From: Polytrichum commune
Lineage: Eukaryota > Streptophyta > Polytrichopsida > Polytrichales > Polytrichaceae
NCBI GenBank assembly: GCA_950295325.1
Contig: OX485805.1
Coordinates: 26,959,501-27,023,500, forward strand
Direction: 5' to 3'
Length of the DNA: 64,000 bases
Part shown: one piece after another, positions 13,229 through 26,202 of the stretch
How the letters are laid out: every line of letters begins with the position of its first letter
How positions within the stretch are numbered: the stretch's first letter is position 1
Notes under the pieces: model-generated
What the model was told of the DNA's origin: nothing
Seen by the model: only the letters and a program-made list of their open reading frames with translations
Database searches by the model: none
Made by a program: the position numbers and the translations under genes

Positions 13229-13534
13229 GGTCATCTCGCATTAAATGTATGTCCTACAAGAAATGGGGCCGGAGAGAAAATTGTTCATTTAAAACATTCT
13301 TATCTTTGCTAAATTTAGAGTGTTTTTGCTAGAGCCATAATTGTACCCTAGCCAAACTTCCTAACATGACCCACATCTCATTTTCACAAGCAAGGATGCT
13401 TTGGCAGCGGGAGATGTTGTTATAGATACACCATAGCTATTGGTGTTATATAATTTCGCTCACAAGGCCTACACATGGGTGGGTTCATCAACAAATTGTA
13501 AACAAAACATGAACAACTTAATGAAGGAGTTTGC

Positions 13535-13783
13535 ACAAGATCCTTTGGTTGTGCTACTTACACAAAACTTTGGTAATGGGTGCTAGTAATCCCTTCTAGT
13601 ACAATAATGTCTGAGAGAGGTTTCTCCAAGCCAAACTTGATCAAGAGCCACCTACGAGCTAGTTTGGCATTGGAAACGCATGATGCATTAATGCAAATTT
13701 CAATGGCGGATATTAGCATTGATGAAATTGATTGGAATAATTTGATTATAATGTTGCAAAGAAATATGAGGGACCGATGAATG
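13535..13783 (+). pseudogene. hAT transposase C-terminal (dimerisation region) remnant
   Basis: An open stretch ending with TGA at 13781-13783 encodes IPSSTIMSERGFSKPNLIKS and then LRASLALETHDALMQISM. The pattern S-E-R-G-F-S-x2-N-x-I-K-S-x-L-R, then E-x2-D-A-L-M-x-I, is the conserved C-terminal end of hAT-family transposases of the zinc-finger-862/KIAA1586-like type. A TAA stop lies in the same frame just upstream (13574-13576). The preceding few hundred bases show no intact catalytic domain, so only the 3' end of an old copy survives. No terminal inverted repeats or 8-bp duplication could be assigned. Confidence 0.75.
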
Positions 13784-15243
13784 AACCCTAATAATGATAT
13801 GGTGATATCATATAGATGTAAGTTTCTACATTTGAAACCATTCTTCTACATTTGGTTTTTAGACCAACATTTTAACATCATCATCAGCTTGTACACATGT
13901 GGTTTCTTTATGAACAAATTATAGTTATGTGCTTACATTTTGCAAAGAGCTACATGGATAAGTGAATGTCAAACAATTTGGTTATTAAAGATTTGTTGTT
14001 GGATTACTATTCCACAAAGACGAAGTAAAGTGAATATATTTGTAGTCTTTAAAAAAAATTAAAATTAAAATCGTAACAAACTCATGTACCAAAACTCCCC
14101 AAAAAATTCATAGCACAATTTTTTTTTCGAGCATGTCCCTAAACCTAAACACCAACATGTGAAAATCCATCATGGACATCCAGTATGATGTGCGAAAGGT
14201 CTTATTGTTACTCATAGCAATCTGTCAATTACTCGAAAGGTTAGACTCCATACGGACATTATTTCTTGAGTCCCCTCAGTTTTGCGTTGGTTCTCCCAAG
14301 ATGACACGTACTTGTCTTTTGCAATTGAATTTGCTTTCAATTTGTGCCAAAAACCTTTATTTTTTTTGGAAAATCACCAAGGACTAGAGGAGTCATTCAT
14401 TGCAGGCCCCTTCCCTTCGGGTGCCACCCAGTGACTCATCACAGAAAACATGTCATATCGTTTACTTCCATGGCTATAATTAGTGTGTGGGCTATTTATG
14501 TCTGCCTTCCCAGGACAAAGTTAAAGTCTAAAGAGCACAACTTAAGAAACTCGCATCGAATGTGAGCTCTTTAAATGTGTCCACTGGAGGACATGACAGC
14601 TTTAAAAGCGTCTCGTAAAACAGTGCAAGGACGCGTCCCAAGTGACAAGAGTTCAAATCGGTTTTCACCCATTGCAGTGGGCAGCCGCGTTTTTTTTTTT
14701 TTTTTTTTCCTTTTGTTCCTTTTTTTTCTTTTGCAAATTCTGAAGAGACAAGCAAGTTTGGTTATAATCCAAAGTCACATGTGGGTGAATATATGAAAAT
14801 TTCATTCATTTTTGAACACATTCATCCAATTTTTAGCAATTTCATCGATTTTGTAGGATTTTAGAGGAGGATCCAAGTAGGGTTTGGGAGAACTCCTGGT
14901 CTTAGGTAGGAATACACTTGAGAGAACACCCTCAGGGACACCTTGAGGGACACATGAGAGACAAAGGAGGGGATTAACCAGGGATATGAAATCCCTCAAA
15001 AAGTCAAAGGAATCTACTTTGGATGATTTATTGTGCATGCAAAAAAAATTTGAGGACGGATTCTTGTCTTCTTTGATATTGACATAGGAATGAGGGCTTT
15101 TAAATTAGCAAGCATGAAACAAAATCTCTCTATGATATCGTCTAGCAATTTTGTGTCCTTAGAAAACCACATGAAACCAAATTCCATCGATCTGCCACAA
15201 ATGTTTGTATTGAGTTTTCGTGGCAAGGATCAGTAGTCCCATT

Positions 15244-15595
15244 TAATTGAGATCACTAGTGGTGGAGGATTCGTAGATATTGAAGATGACACAATCATTA
15301 AAATGCTTCTGATGTCAACCACCTCTACAAAAGACAGTACGGTCATTTTATCTTTTACCACATAAACGAATCTATTTTTCATGGTGCATTGAGAGGTGTC
15401 CTCTACCACCTCAGTGCCCCATTTCTCAACCTGGCCCTTCACTAAATAGGTAGCCCACGTAATTGAGAACACTAGTGGAGGAGGATTCGCAAATATTTAA
15501 GTTGACACAATCATCAAAATACTTCTTGATGTCGATCAACTCTACTAAAGAAAATTTGGTCAATTTATATTTATAGCAATTTCATATGAAGAACA
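15244..15595 (+). repeat. tandem duplication, period about 217 bp
   Basis: The stretch from aattgagatcactagtgg at about 15246 recurs as aattgagaacactagtgg at about 15463. Both are followed by ggaggattcg, a gacacaatcat stretch, a gatgtc stretch and ctctac(t/a)aaag in the same order. Two copies only; no coding frame is kept between them. Confidence 0.7.
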
Positions 15596-16449
15596 TGAAA
15601 AACCCACATAATATTTCCTTTGTTTGTTATAGGAATCTCAAGTTAGCAATAGGTCGCCGTATTGAAAAATCATTGGTGGGCAATATTGTATGGTAGTGAT
15701 CTACAACTAGAGGGAAATATTTGCTTACGAGACTTGTAGGCACCTCTCAATCATCCAATGCAAAAGCCTCAAAATAGTATATAGCTTTAGTGACCATGAA
15801 ATAGTCTACACTCATACATGCAATTAGGTTGCCTTATGCTAAGTTAATGGCAACACACACTAACTTCGTATATGTTACCACGCTAACAATATGAACATGA
15901 TTTTTTTTCATTGTGGGTGCCATACGGAGTGATGGAGTTTTTCTAATTTTATTTTGACCCAAAGTAAAGAGACATCCTATTTGCAAAAGCAACCTAATTG
16001 CATATACATCGGTGTAGGTACTGTCATTTGAGATGAATCAATCACACATCTATAGGAGGATCAAGTCTCGATGTTGAATGGATGAGAGATACACTTGTAT
16101 GTGACAATTCTCTCTCAACGTGATCTACACATGTGGTATTTTATTTCTTGTTTTCAAAATTTTGGGATAGCCAAATTTGCGAAACTCATTGGAGTGATGA
16201 AGCCACATGTGGATCAAGTATAAAATTTTCCACCAAATGTGAGCTCATCCATCTTAGCTTGGTAATTTCATCTAGTTCTTTATTTTTTTAGCAATTTCAT
16301 CCATGATAAAGAAATAGGATAACATATTTTTTACTTCTACAAATATTGTTTGGTGAAGTTTTGCCAATAAGGTAAAGAAATGTTGATTCCAATGTCACTC
16401 AATTGCAACAAGAGCATCTCCAACCCATACTCGCCACCTGGTCCGAGAA

Positions 16450-16805
16450 GGTATGTGGGTGTTATTTGGTTAATCTTCATGTTCTCCAACTTCTACTAAT
16501 TAGATTTACACAACAATACTCGTGTTGCATTAGTAAATCTACTATGAAACGTATGCAAAACCAGATTGAAAATCAGACTTTCTCCTTGTTAGTTATTGGT
16601 TACTAGAAGCGCATGTTTGTCAATTTCTTAATCAAATGCATAGGTCCTCCTTATCGTGTTCACTATTGATGTAGAGTAGTAATTAAGATTTGAAGATGTA
16701 GTCCAATCTAACTTGTGTCTTTATGATGTTTTCTCTCTAATCCTCACCAAACCACGTACCAATCAAATATAGGGGTCTAATTAAGAGAATGATCCACTCA
16801 AGGCC
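16450..16805 (+). repeat. dispersed repeat, copy 2
   Basis: Homologous in order to 12400-12790 (see that entry). It begins at gggtgttatttgg and ends shortly after caccaatcaaatata-like sequence. Diverged and non-coding. Confidence 0.55.
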
Positions 16806-19800
16806 CATCTACCTTAAAGGGAAGGAGGAGGACATTGTAATGGTTGCTTGATTCAAACAAAGGGTACAATTTTTTTAAAAGGGTTGCAGGGGGGGACTTT
16901 ATCACTTATTCGTAAGCCAATTTAGGCCATAGAGTTTTATAAGAATAAGATTGTTAAAAAGAATACACGTGTGGGTCACTTAGTGCATTTACAAACGATG
17001 AGTGGCATAATATATGAAGGATTAAAATCATTTGAATTTTTTATTTTTTTAAGGAATTCCAAATAATGAAAGTAGACAATCCCATTATAAGTACTAAAGT
17101 GGATAGGTATTACTTTCAATAGAACTAATATAGGGGTTGAAGTTTAGGATCCTAGGCCCTTATGTTTAGTATGGTCAAGAAGTGGGAACAAGGGGATTTT
17201 GAATTCACAAGAGGTTGTTAGATTTTGAGGTTGTCATTATTTTTGTACTTGTATAGGATTCTCTTTGTGCTCACGTGCAACTTCTATGGAGTGGGTGTTT
17301 TGTTTCTATAACACACTATCATTTGTATTTATGGTGAATACACTTGCACTTTTGTAATGCATATGATGTATAATTTTTGGTTGTTGGTATGGTTGTGTAT
17401 GATATGCAAGTATGATGTATGATGTGGTTGTGTTTTGTCTGAAGTCCCTATGAAGTTCATGACTTCATGATCCATGTTTCAAATAATATGTATGGACATG
17501 GTTTTTGTATGTATGCAATGGTATGATAGACATGGATTACTTTTTATTACTTAAAAAGGAATATATATTATAATTAATTACATTGGCATGGGAAGTATAA
17601 GTAATCGTAGGTTGCAAGCAAATAAGTCGAATAAGTTAATTAAATAATTACATGGAAACTTCAATTCATGCCTTGGAAGTAGATAACCCATAAAAAAATT
17701 TCCCTCAATTTTATGTGATGTACAAAAATCCTATAGAGTGACCCACCCATAATTTTTTTTTTAAAAAAAAAAAAAAACACCTCCATGCTGGTAAGTAACC
17801 TAATGGTGTAGTACTTCGTCACTAGTTATAATTTTTGTCATGAACATGAGAGCAATAGATATATAACTTCATACAAATATATTTTATATTTTATATATAA
17901 ATGTATATATATTTGTGTGTGTGTGTAACACATGTCATTGGGGTCCACCATTGCGTCCACCCTCCACACCCATTATTATTTTATGATGTGCACCCTCACT
18001 AATATGGCTTTTGTTTATTTTATGACTCAGCTAATGATTGGTAGCCAACTAGCCCAACAAATTTACTTAATAATATACATGTTGTATCTTAATGAAAGAA
18101 AATAAATCTATCTCATAATTATAAATCATAGCATTACTTAGCACCCATTGTTTGTTCAGTGGACCTTTGGAATATAACAGTAGGTGTCGAGTAGTATTAT
18201 GTTTACTCAAAAAGATTGTTCACCCCATCACCGTGATTTGGGCTTGTTGGGGCTCCACCATTGTACCTCATGGTAGTAGATCTAGAGGGTTTTTTCATGG
18301 ATTTATTTTTTTATTTTTTAAAATCTTAGATATTAGTTGGGACCAACATGAATGGAGAAAATTTCTTGAAACAAATACCTGGAAATCTCCTCCACCCATG
18401 CTTACTTTGAGAGAGTGGCAAGTATATGAGAATGTGTATCATGATATGCTTGAATGTGGGAACTATTATAGGGTTTCTATATGCCACAACATGTCATGAT
18501 GAGATTCTATGTTCAACAACTTGGTGATTGCAGTGGAAAGAAATGTGGGTGTTCAAGTGTAGGATCAATGTGGTGACACTCTAAGAATATTTTTGAAAAA
18601 TCATATTTGGTCCTTATTCTAAACATCAGAACAAAAAAAAAAAAGGCATATACTTACCACTCATCCATGAAAAATCATGACTAGTCAACTACATTTTCTT
18701 ATCATAAAATTATGGTATTTGCAAAATGCCTTATTGTGAAACAAAACATAACAAAATAATCACGATATTTCAGACCTCATTGCAAATATGTCCACCTTTC
18801 TATCAATCAATCAAGGGTTTCAACCTTCATATATGGGTGATCGGGTAATACCTACTTGCCAATATGTGGACCAATAATAAGTGAATCATTCAATAGGTAG
18901 GGATAAGTTGTACCATAACTGACCACGTTAGGATTGACATCATATGATTTCTCAAGGAACAAGTGCCTAGCAACCTCTACAACATAGAAGCTTCATTGAA
19001 AAATGATGTTTGTACATGTTGCTCTACTAATTAACATGCTCATTGTGGCTTGTTATGTTGCAACTTGGATTTTTCTTATGCCATCAAGATATGATGTGAA
19101 TTCATATTATTATCAATATATCCTCTAATAATATACAGTGGAATCAAACTATGAGTTAAGATCTTAAGCCAAATTTGAATAGCACACATCACATGTCAAA
19201 TATATTAAACGGGGGACCCTAGATGTCATAATTATTTAAGTTAAGTTATCCAAGACGACCATTCAATGCCTTCCCAAACAACCTCAGCCACAACACCGAT
19301 GGTTCACAACGTGGGTGACATTGCCCAACCTCGTCAGCTTGCCTCAGTCACCCCCATTGATATAATTAACATTCTAGTCTCGTCGTCTCAATGTAAGTTG
19401 GCATTATCTTGGGAGTTCACCCTGATTAGCTCTACACTCCATTACCCAGGCTTGTATCAATATATTAAGTTTGAAATTGGCGCTCTTGGTCGGCAATGTG
19501 TGGGGAATATACCAACCAAGGAAATCTTTGTGGTTATGTACTACTTAGGACAAAAGGTTGCCATTTGGTGGTTAGTGTGGTCATGCTTGGCGGTGGAGTC
19601 ATACACCATGGCATTTATTGTCTAGGACCCACAAAATGATTCTTTGTGACCAAAAGACATGTCTCCATCTTCCAATGTATTAAAATGTCAACTAGTAGGC
19701 TCTAAGTTAGACCTAGTGCCGTCACGGTACTACACGTTGCATTGGCGCATCTTGGTGACAAAATGAATCACGATGCTCTTCATATAGAACACCCTCCAAA

Positions 19801-22147
19801 GTCAATGCACTCGTGTTGGAATTCATACCTATTGTCTAACTTGTATTCGATAACAAACTTTTCTAAGACATACATTGCAAGGCATGGACATACTCTTCCT
19901 AATTCAATTGATTGTGGGCGCGTGTAAGAGCGATCCTTCATTCCTTGTGGTTTTTTTGACAGATGAGATGATTTAGGATGAAAAGATTGATATATTTCAA
20001 ACTCATTCGTTCAAATAAATGTTCGTCTACTGTATCTCTCTAGCAGCTTGTGCAGAAATAATAATTAATTCTAAAGGCGCCTAAATTTTTGGGAAATAAA
20101 TCTCGTTGAGTGTCCATAAATAAATAAATAAATTCAATGAGTGCCTAAAATCATAATAATGCAAGTGATATTCACTAGAATCCAACTCCAATCTTTTGCC
20201 TAACCTCTTAAATTCACATGCATTTCCTCTCCATCAATGGATTTAAGCATACATTGCAATGTCTTCCGCCTTGCCATTCTCACTCTTCAAAAGCTTAATC
20301 TCTCGCACAAAGAAAAATTTGTTGCCAAAAAAAACCATGACATAAAAGTAAAAGACAAACTTCAAGGTAAGGAATGTCAGTTAAGGGAAGTGTTCAGGTT
20401 AATCGTAGCCGCCATAGAAAAAAATCAGGAAACCATCCATGAATTATAAAAACAACTTGGATGAATGTCTAACTTAATTTAAATTACTTCTTGAATCTAC
20501 CCAATTTAAAAAATCTAATAAGTTAAACAAGCATGAACATAAATTAAACTTTTTGAATGTGCCCAATTTAATTCGTGTTCATGCTTGTAATGAATAAAGA
20601 CCTACATTCTTTGAATCTTTGGAGTAAAAAAACTATTTTCAGTTTTGAATGCTATGAATATCAAGTAGTTAGGTGGATCACCTTCGACCTATAAAAAGCA
20701 CACTATATCACAAGAAGCATATTTGTTAACACAAGGTAATCATGTTTAAGCAATGGCGAATCATGAGGTGGAGATAATTTACTAGAGTACATATAGAGAG
20801 AAACCTCACATCAACATCTTTGTACGTGCTTCAATCTTTCAAAGCAATTCTCACTCAAAACACAATGCAATACAATACACAATTGACAGTCACAAATGTT
20901 TAACTATAGTTAGTTGTTAAAACATTGGCAAATTATTGTTTGTACATAAAGTATGCATGCTTTATTCAGTCATTACTTTCAATCGAACATCTATAGTCGA
21001 GTGGTGCATGGATAGTTGAGAAAAATAGAAAGAAAAAAATGTGTGCTTGAAAGAGAGTAGACCACTTCCTTGACCTCTAGTAACCACCGTAGACTCAATA
21101 GTCACCACAATTGAAGGGATCTATGTATTCAAAGTGAAAGAAACGTTACATATGCACTTTTGATAACCATAACCAAAACAAGGGAGGTCAAATTTTTGAT
21201 TTCATTTTTGACGGTTATATATATAGATGACATAGACTTTCCAACGCAACACAAGTTCCGACACATATACCAGAGAAGTAGAAGATGGAGGACATGACAT
21301 AATAACCAAATGGCACTTACATACCGTACGTCTAGTTTCATTCTCACCCAAGTAAAAACCCAAAGAAATGCCTCCCGAAGTTTTTTTTTAAGTTATTGAA
21401 TGTTAGATGAGGTTATTCACATGCCATGACCGATAGTTTCTTTATTGATCTAGAAAGCCCTCTATAGTGGCCTAGTATTCAAGCGAAGACACATTAAAAC
21501 AATTTTGAAGTTGACAAACAATAGAGTGAATTCGGTCCGATGCTTGCAAGTGGTTCTTCATTCACAACAATGGGCCGTTTGTTGAAACAATTTCAATATT
21601 GAATTGAAACAAGGGAACAAATTGTAGCGCTTTAGCAACCACACTCCGGGTTGAAGCTTAACCGAAATAACTGAATTTTGAACGGAAAGCGTCAAACATT
21701 GATGATAACCGATGTCCTTCTCGTTTTTTAACACACACACAAAAAGGCTGCCATTCCATCTCCACTCAATGTAACCCTCCCCAAGGCCTTTTCAACTCAT
21801 TTTGAAGTGAAGCCCGACACATAAGCAACTTGTCGTGACATGCAAGGGTGGACTATTATTACATATCATACCATTATATAGGTGTACCTCATCATGTCGT
21901 TGGTTGGCCCATAGTACGGGAGCAAAATGCTTAGGAAATACCGTAGATGGCACTCCTACGCATCTTTACTACACTAAATATTGTATGTAGTTTTGTATGG
22001 TATTTTATGTCGTTGCGGTAACTTTTGTTCAAGGCACTTTCTATGAATGAGTTTACAAATGCTCGAAAGGAAAAAGTGGTAACGGTTTATAATGTGCAAA
22101 TAATTCATGCTAACTTATAATGCTCAAAATGGTTGATGGGACATGAA

Positions 22148-22164
22148 GGGGGGGGGGGGGGGGG
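22148..22164. repeat. 17-base poly(G) tract
   Basis: One of six G or C runs of 12-18 bases in the window. The others are at 3924-3938 (C), 7268-7282 (C), 24814-24825 (G), 29384-29401 (G) and 31500-31514 (G). Confidence 0.95.
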
Positions 22165-22612
22165 AGAGTCTTCCCTTGAGGGCGTTGGAGGGGTGTTCAA
22201 GGGAGGAAATGGTGGCCCTGACCTAAAGAGCATGGGCCACACATTAAACTCATATTTAAGTAAATATAGATAAAGTTTCAAAATCTGGATTTTTTGGTTG
22301 TTCCACTTCTATGGGTGGGTCTGCGTATACACCTCTAACACACCTAAATTTTGTGGGAGATATGTGAATTCTTAGTGATAGTCTAAAGTGTTATGCTATT
22401 AGGTTATGATGAAAAAAAATCAAATATCTATTTTTTGATGTTAAGTAGTGAAAATACAATCAAAACAATTGCTATGATATTATCATAATCAACTTTGCAT
22501 ATTCTATCGGAGGATCTTATAACGATCTTGTGATAGGATCCAACATGTCATAATTCTGGACTTGGACTTCATCCAATTTTATTGAACTATCAATTATTAG
22601 CATGAATGCATA

Positions 22613-23702
22613 TTGTTCTCCCTCTTTAGTATGACACGTTTGGGAAACACAAAAAAGTCGTATTATCGAGGTGTCGTCTTTTCGTTAATATGAAAAATGG
22701 CGTAAAGTTGTCGTATTATTGAGGGAATACGAAAACATAAGTAATATGAGCTTAAAAATACATACAACGAGTTTAAGTAGTATAGATGGTATGAAATAAT
22801 AACTCATAACTCCAAACAAATACAAATATTCTCAATCATTCTCGAAATAGGAGTCCCAAGATCTTTGGTGTTGCCTACCCAAGTTAGCAACTGTCATCTT
22901 ATCTAAATTCCCTACTAACTTTTGAAAACTAATAATTTCATTAACACCAAAACATAAAGAGTTCTCTAACAAGAAACTAGACTAATAATGATGCATGATA
23001 TTTAGCATCAAGATAATGGTGATACACCTGTGTCCAAGGCAACATACTAGGTAGGAGGCCACTCTAACCCTAACCATGTCCATTCTCCACTACACTGAAT
23101 AGGTAGATTAGTGTTGGAAACACTAATAGTCGACGAAAACGCTAAATGTAAATTGTCTCTATAGTGTTAGAACACTAAATGTCAACTCTAACACTATTTG
23201 TACCAAGTAGTAACTTTAAATATTTACATGAGCGCATTTAGTGTTAGATGATATTTTGTAAATCTTGGAATGAAGAATTGAAGGAAGAAGAATATGAGAA
23301 CCTCGTAAAAGGTATAATTTGTTCAAACCCTATTCAAACACTAATTGTAATATCAGTTGAAAATTAGTGTTTTAGGTAACTATTGCATCTAACACTAATC
23401 TACCTATTTAGTGTAGTAACCTTAATTCTCATTAAGTTCCCAGTGATAAGTGAAGTTCCCAAGTAGTTCCCAAGTGAAAACGGATGTATTTTGGATGTAC
23501 ATAACATAGAAGAAAGGAATTTTAGCATTAACAACCTCTTTAATATGACAAAACGGAGATTCTAAATGTTGCATTATCGAGTGTTGTAGTTGTATAAAAG
23601 AGGAAGTTTTGGACTAAAAAGTTTGGTCTCGCAAAAAAAGTGTTGTAATATCGAGGGTGCGTGCCATATAATCGAGTGTCGTATATTAACGAGGGTAGAC
23701 TG
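22613..23702. mobile_element. pogo/Tigger-like (Tc1/mariner) non-autonomous element
   Basis: The right end, read on the minus strand, is cagtctaccctcgttaat followed by a tacgacactcga-type stretch. This matches the terminal style of pogo/Tigger elements (CAGTC, then a ccctcg..ata..cgacactcg stretch). The left end (ttgttctccctctttagt, then a tatgacacg stretch) is a diverged inverted counterpart. TA flanks both sides (22611-22612 and 23703-23704), as expected for this superfamily. Subterminal repeats of tcgtattatcgag/tataatcgag are also typical. No DDE transposase frame is visible. A CACTA-type MITE (23088-23418) has inserted inside it. Confidence 0.7.
23088..23418. mobile_element. CACTA-type MITE, nested
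   Basis: The left end is cactacactgaataggtag followed by attagtgtt. The right end, read inverted, is tactacactaaataggtag followed by attagtgtt. The inverted repeats are about 29 bp with one or two mismatches. The CACTACA-like terminus points to the CACTA (En/Spm) superfamily. The interior contains several further gtgtta/aacact subterminal repeats, also usual for CACTA elements, and no coding region. It lies within the pogo-like element and so inserted later. Confidence 0.75.
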
Positions 23703-23704
23703 TA

Positions 23705-26200
23705 TTGACATCCATTATCATCCAAGCTTTGGAGTTTGGCAACTTGTTTTTTTTCAAGTCATGGTGCAAATGTTCTACTGTAAGAGCAGGTACACTCACC
23801 TAACACTTGCATGTGCATCCCAACTGAGAAATTTGTCAGAGATGGCAGAGGAGGAAAGGGAAAGTCCCCAGCTAAATACAATAATTATAACTTTTGCAAC
23901 TCCATGATTGTATACAGAAATATATATAAGTTGTTTGCACCCTCAAGTCTTTTGCCTTTACCCAATGACACATTTGTTGAGGACTTATCACATGTCTGCA
24001 AATAGTATTCATGATATATGTGGGCACTTCATAACATTATTCAGATTCATAACAATGTTATGTGGGATTGACATTATTCAGTGGAATATTCTCCACATTC
24101 ATACTGGATGTCATGGAGTGTCCTTGCTTAACAGACAACCTCTTCGAAGGATTGGAGGATTATTGACAATCGTAGGCGACATTCAAATTCGTGGGTATTT
24201 TGTCGAGGGCCTCACATTTTTCGTGAAAGTCCCAGAGGTTATTTAATGAAGATAATTAACCTAAATCTAAGGATGTTGAAATGTGGAGGATTGTAACGAA
24301 AATTTCTTTACATGATCGTGGCATGTGTTTGGTGGAGTGCAAAGTGGGAGGGTTGGAGATGTTTTGCACCTCCATACCCAAAGGAAGTCTTGGGAGATCA
24401 AGATGCAACTTTTCTTGCAACTCCAACTTCCCTTTATAAAATATCATTAAAAGAAAGTTGAAGAAAGAGAACAGTGGGAAGGAAAGAAAGCCAAGTTGCT
24501 TGGAACTCGTATTTAGAGATTTATTTATTTATTTATTTATTTTTTATTCCAAATTGTTGCTGCATGCATGCTTTAATATCTTCATTATGGTGCCAAATAT
24601 TTGCGCATATCATGTTCATGGTTTTTTAATCTACAATCACCTACATAATGGTTGCATGGCAAGTACATATAACATTGCTGGAAGCATGAGTGTTCACATT
24701 TCCAAAAATTGCTTGCTTATATCCGAACTCATCAAAAGTCCATAACTAGCTGAATATTGGTTTTGGGTTTGTGCATGCCACACATTCCGATTTGGATGTT
24801 GCATTATTTGGGAGGGGGGGGGGGGCGGGGGAGGTGCACACTCAATCTAGCTTGTATGGTGCCACATGGGTGTACTAAAGGGTATGTGGTTGAAACTTGG
24901 CTTACAAAGTATACGTACAAGAGGGGTATTGTTCCACCTTGTTTTGGACAAAGGAATAGTGTAAATGTTGGGGAGAGTTAAGTATACTCTAAGCCTTCAT
25001 GTAAGGTTTCTCACAAGAGGAGCTTATTTCATCCAAATGCACCTTACACCCCCCAAAAGTTCATGTGTGCTAATCCATAAGGCAATACTTGTCACCCCCA
25101 CCCCACCACATCATACTTCAATGACTTTGTCAATATGAAGCAAGCACATATCCAAGGTATATCAAAAAAATTCATAATCGGTTATATTTTGTATACATAA
25201 TCGAGGTAATTTACTCTAGGAGTTCAAAATATATGCATACATACACAAGGCGATTATATAGCCTATGATTTTTATGTATAGACCCTTCTTTGGTAAAGAA
25301 AAAATTGTATAACAAGGAGGTTAAATAAAGGATCCCCCACGCATGTGGCACCGACTCTCAAAGAAAGTTAGGGGGACCTATATGATCACGAGATCTTCAC
25401 TTTGATAATGCATAAGATATTCGTATGAGCAATGAGAAACAAGGCAAAATGGCAACATGCACGATTTGGATTTGCACATCATCTTGCACTAATTGTGTGT
25501 TTCATATCTCACAAGAAGTGATGCATATATATATATATATATACATTCAAATTACATACATCTACTTCAATTCTTGAGAAAACTCATTTTGAAGTTGTAG
25601 TTTGTCTTCATTGTAACTAGGGCTTTGCAACTTACAACTCTTCAAGCATTTTCTTCCATTTTGTTGAAAACATCTACCTACTGCACTCCACTCACAAGGC
25701 TATTACAAATTCCTTTTCATAGACCACCACCTTTACAACTATGAACCATTTGAAGCATTGAAACATCACCCCATATTAAAGTTGTCCTCAAAGTTATAGG
25801 ATCTACAACCCTGGCATTTACCATGTACCATGTATCATGTGTTTGAATTGCAATATAGAAAATGCCAATGTTTGGAGTGTGAGTTAATTGGGCATATCTT
25901 CACACAGTCTGACATTGTTTGCATTTGACTACAACATTCGGTACCCAAACCAACATGCTACTAGTTCGAAGTTGGTTTGGCCCTTCCTACTTGTTCACAA
26001 GCGTTCCCACTTGTTTGCAACGGTTCACCCGTTTCCAACTTTCCGCATGTTCCTTGTAGAGTCCACTTTAGAGAGGTTAGGACCAACGTATTTTTTCATT
26101 TTTGGAAGGGCTCTAGGTTGAGTTTTCTTCAGGATTTAGGGTTTAGTGTTTTAGTGTGGGAATTCATACACTTTCTTAACCCTTTCCATCTCTTTCTACA
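23705..26200. other. intergenic, no gene recognised
   Basis: AT-rich. Contains (ttta)n near 24520, a 12-base G run at 24814-24825 and an (AT)n run at 25527-25545. Overlapping short frames around 23590-24250 lack recognisable motifs. Confidence 0.45.
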
Positions 26201-26202
26201 TG

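Larger units (their letters stand above)
13790..22610. other. gene-poor stretch
   Basis: No supported gene. Contents seen: T-rich tract 14690-14735; a tandem duplication at 15.24-15.6 kb; the second copy of the 12.4-kb dispersed repeat at 16.45-16.8 kb; a poly(T)/poly(A) palindromic tract at 17750-17777; TA/TG microsatellite near 17880-17930; (aaat)n near 20120; and a 17-base G run at 22148-22164. Open frames at 18152-18499, 19266-19625 and 20237-20449 lack any motif I recognise and have no splice context, so I do not call them genes. Confidence 0.5.
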
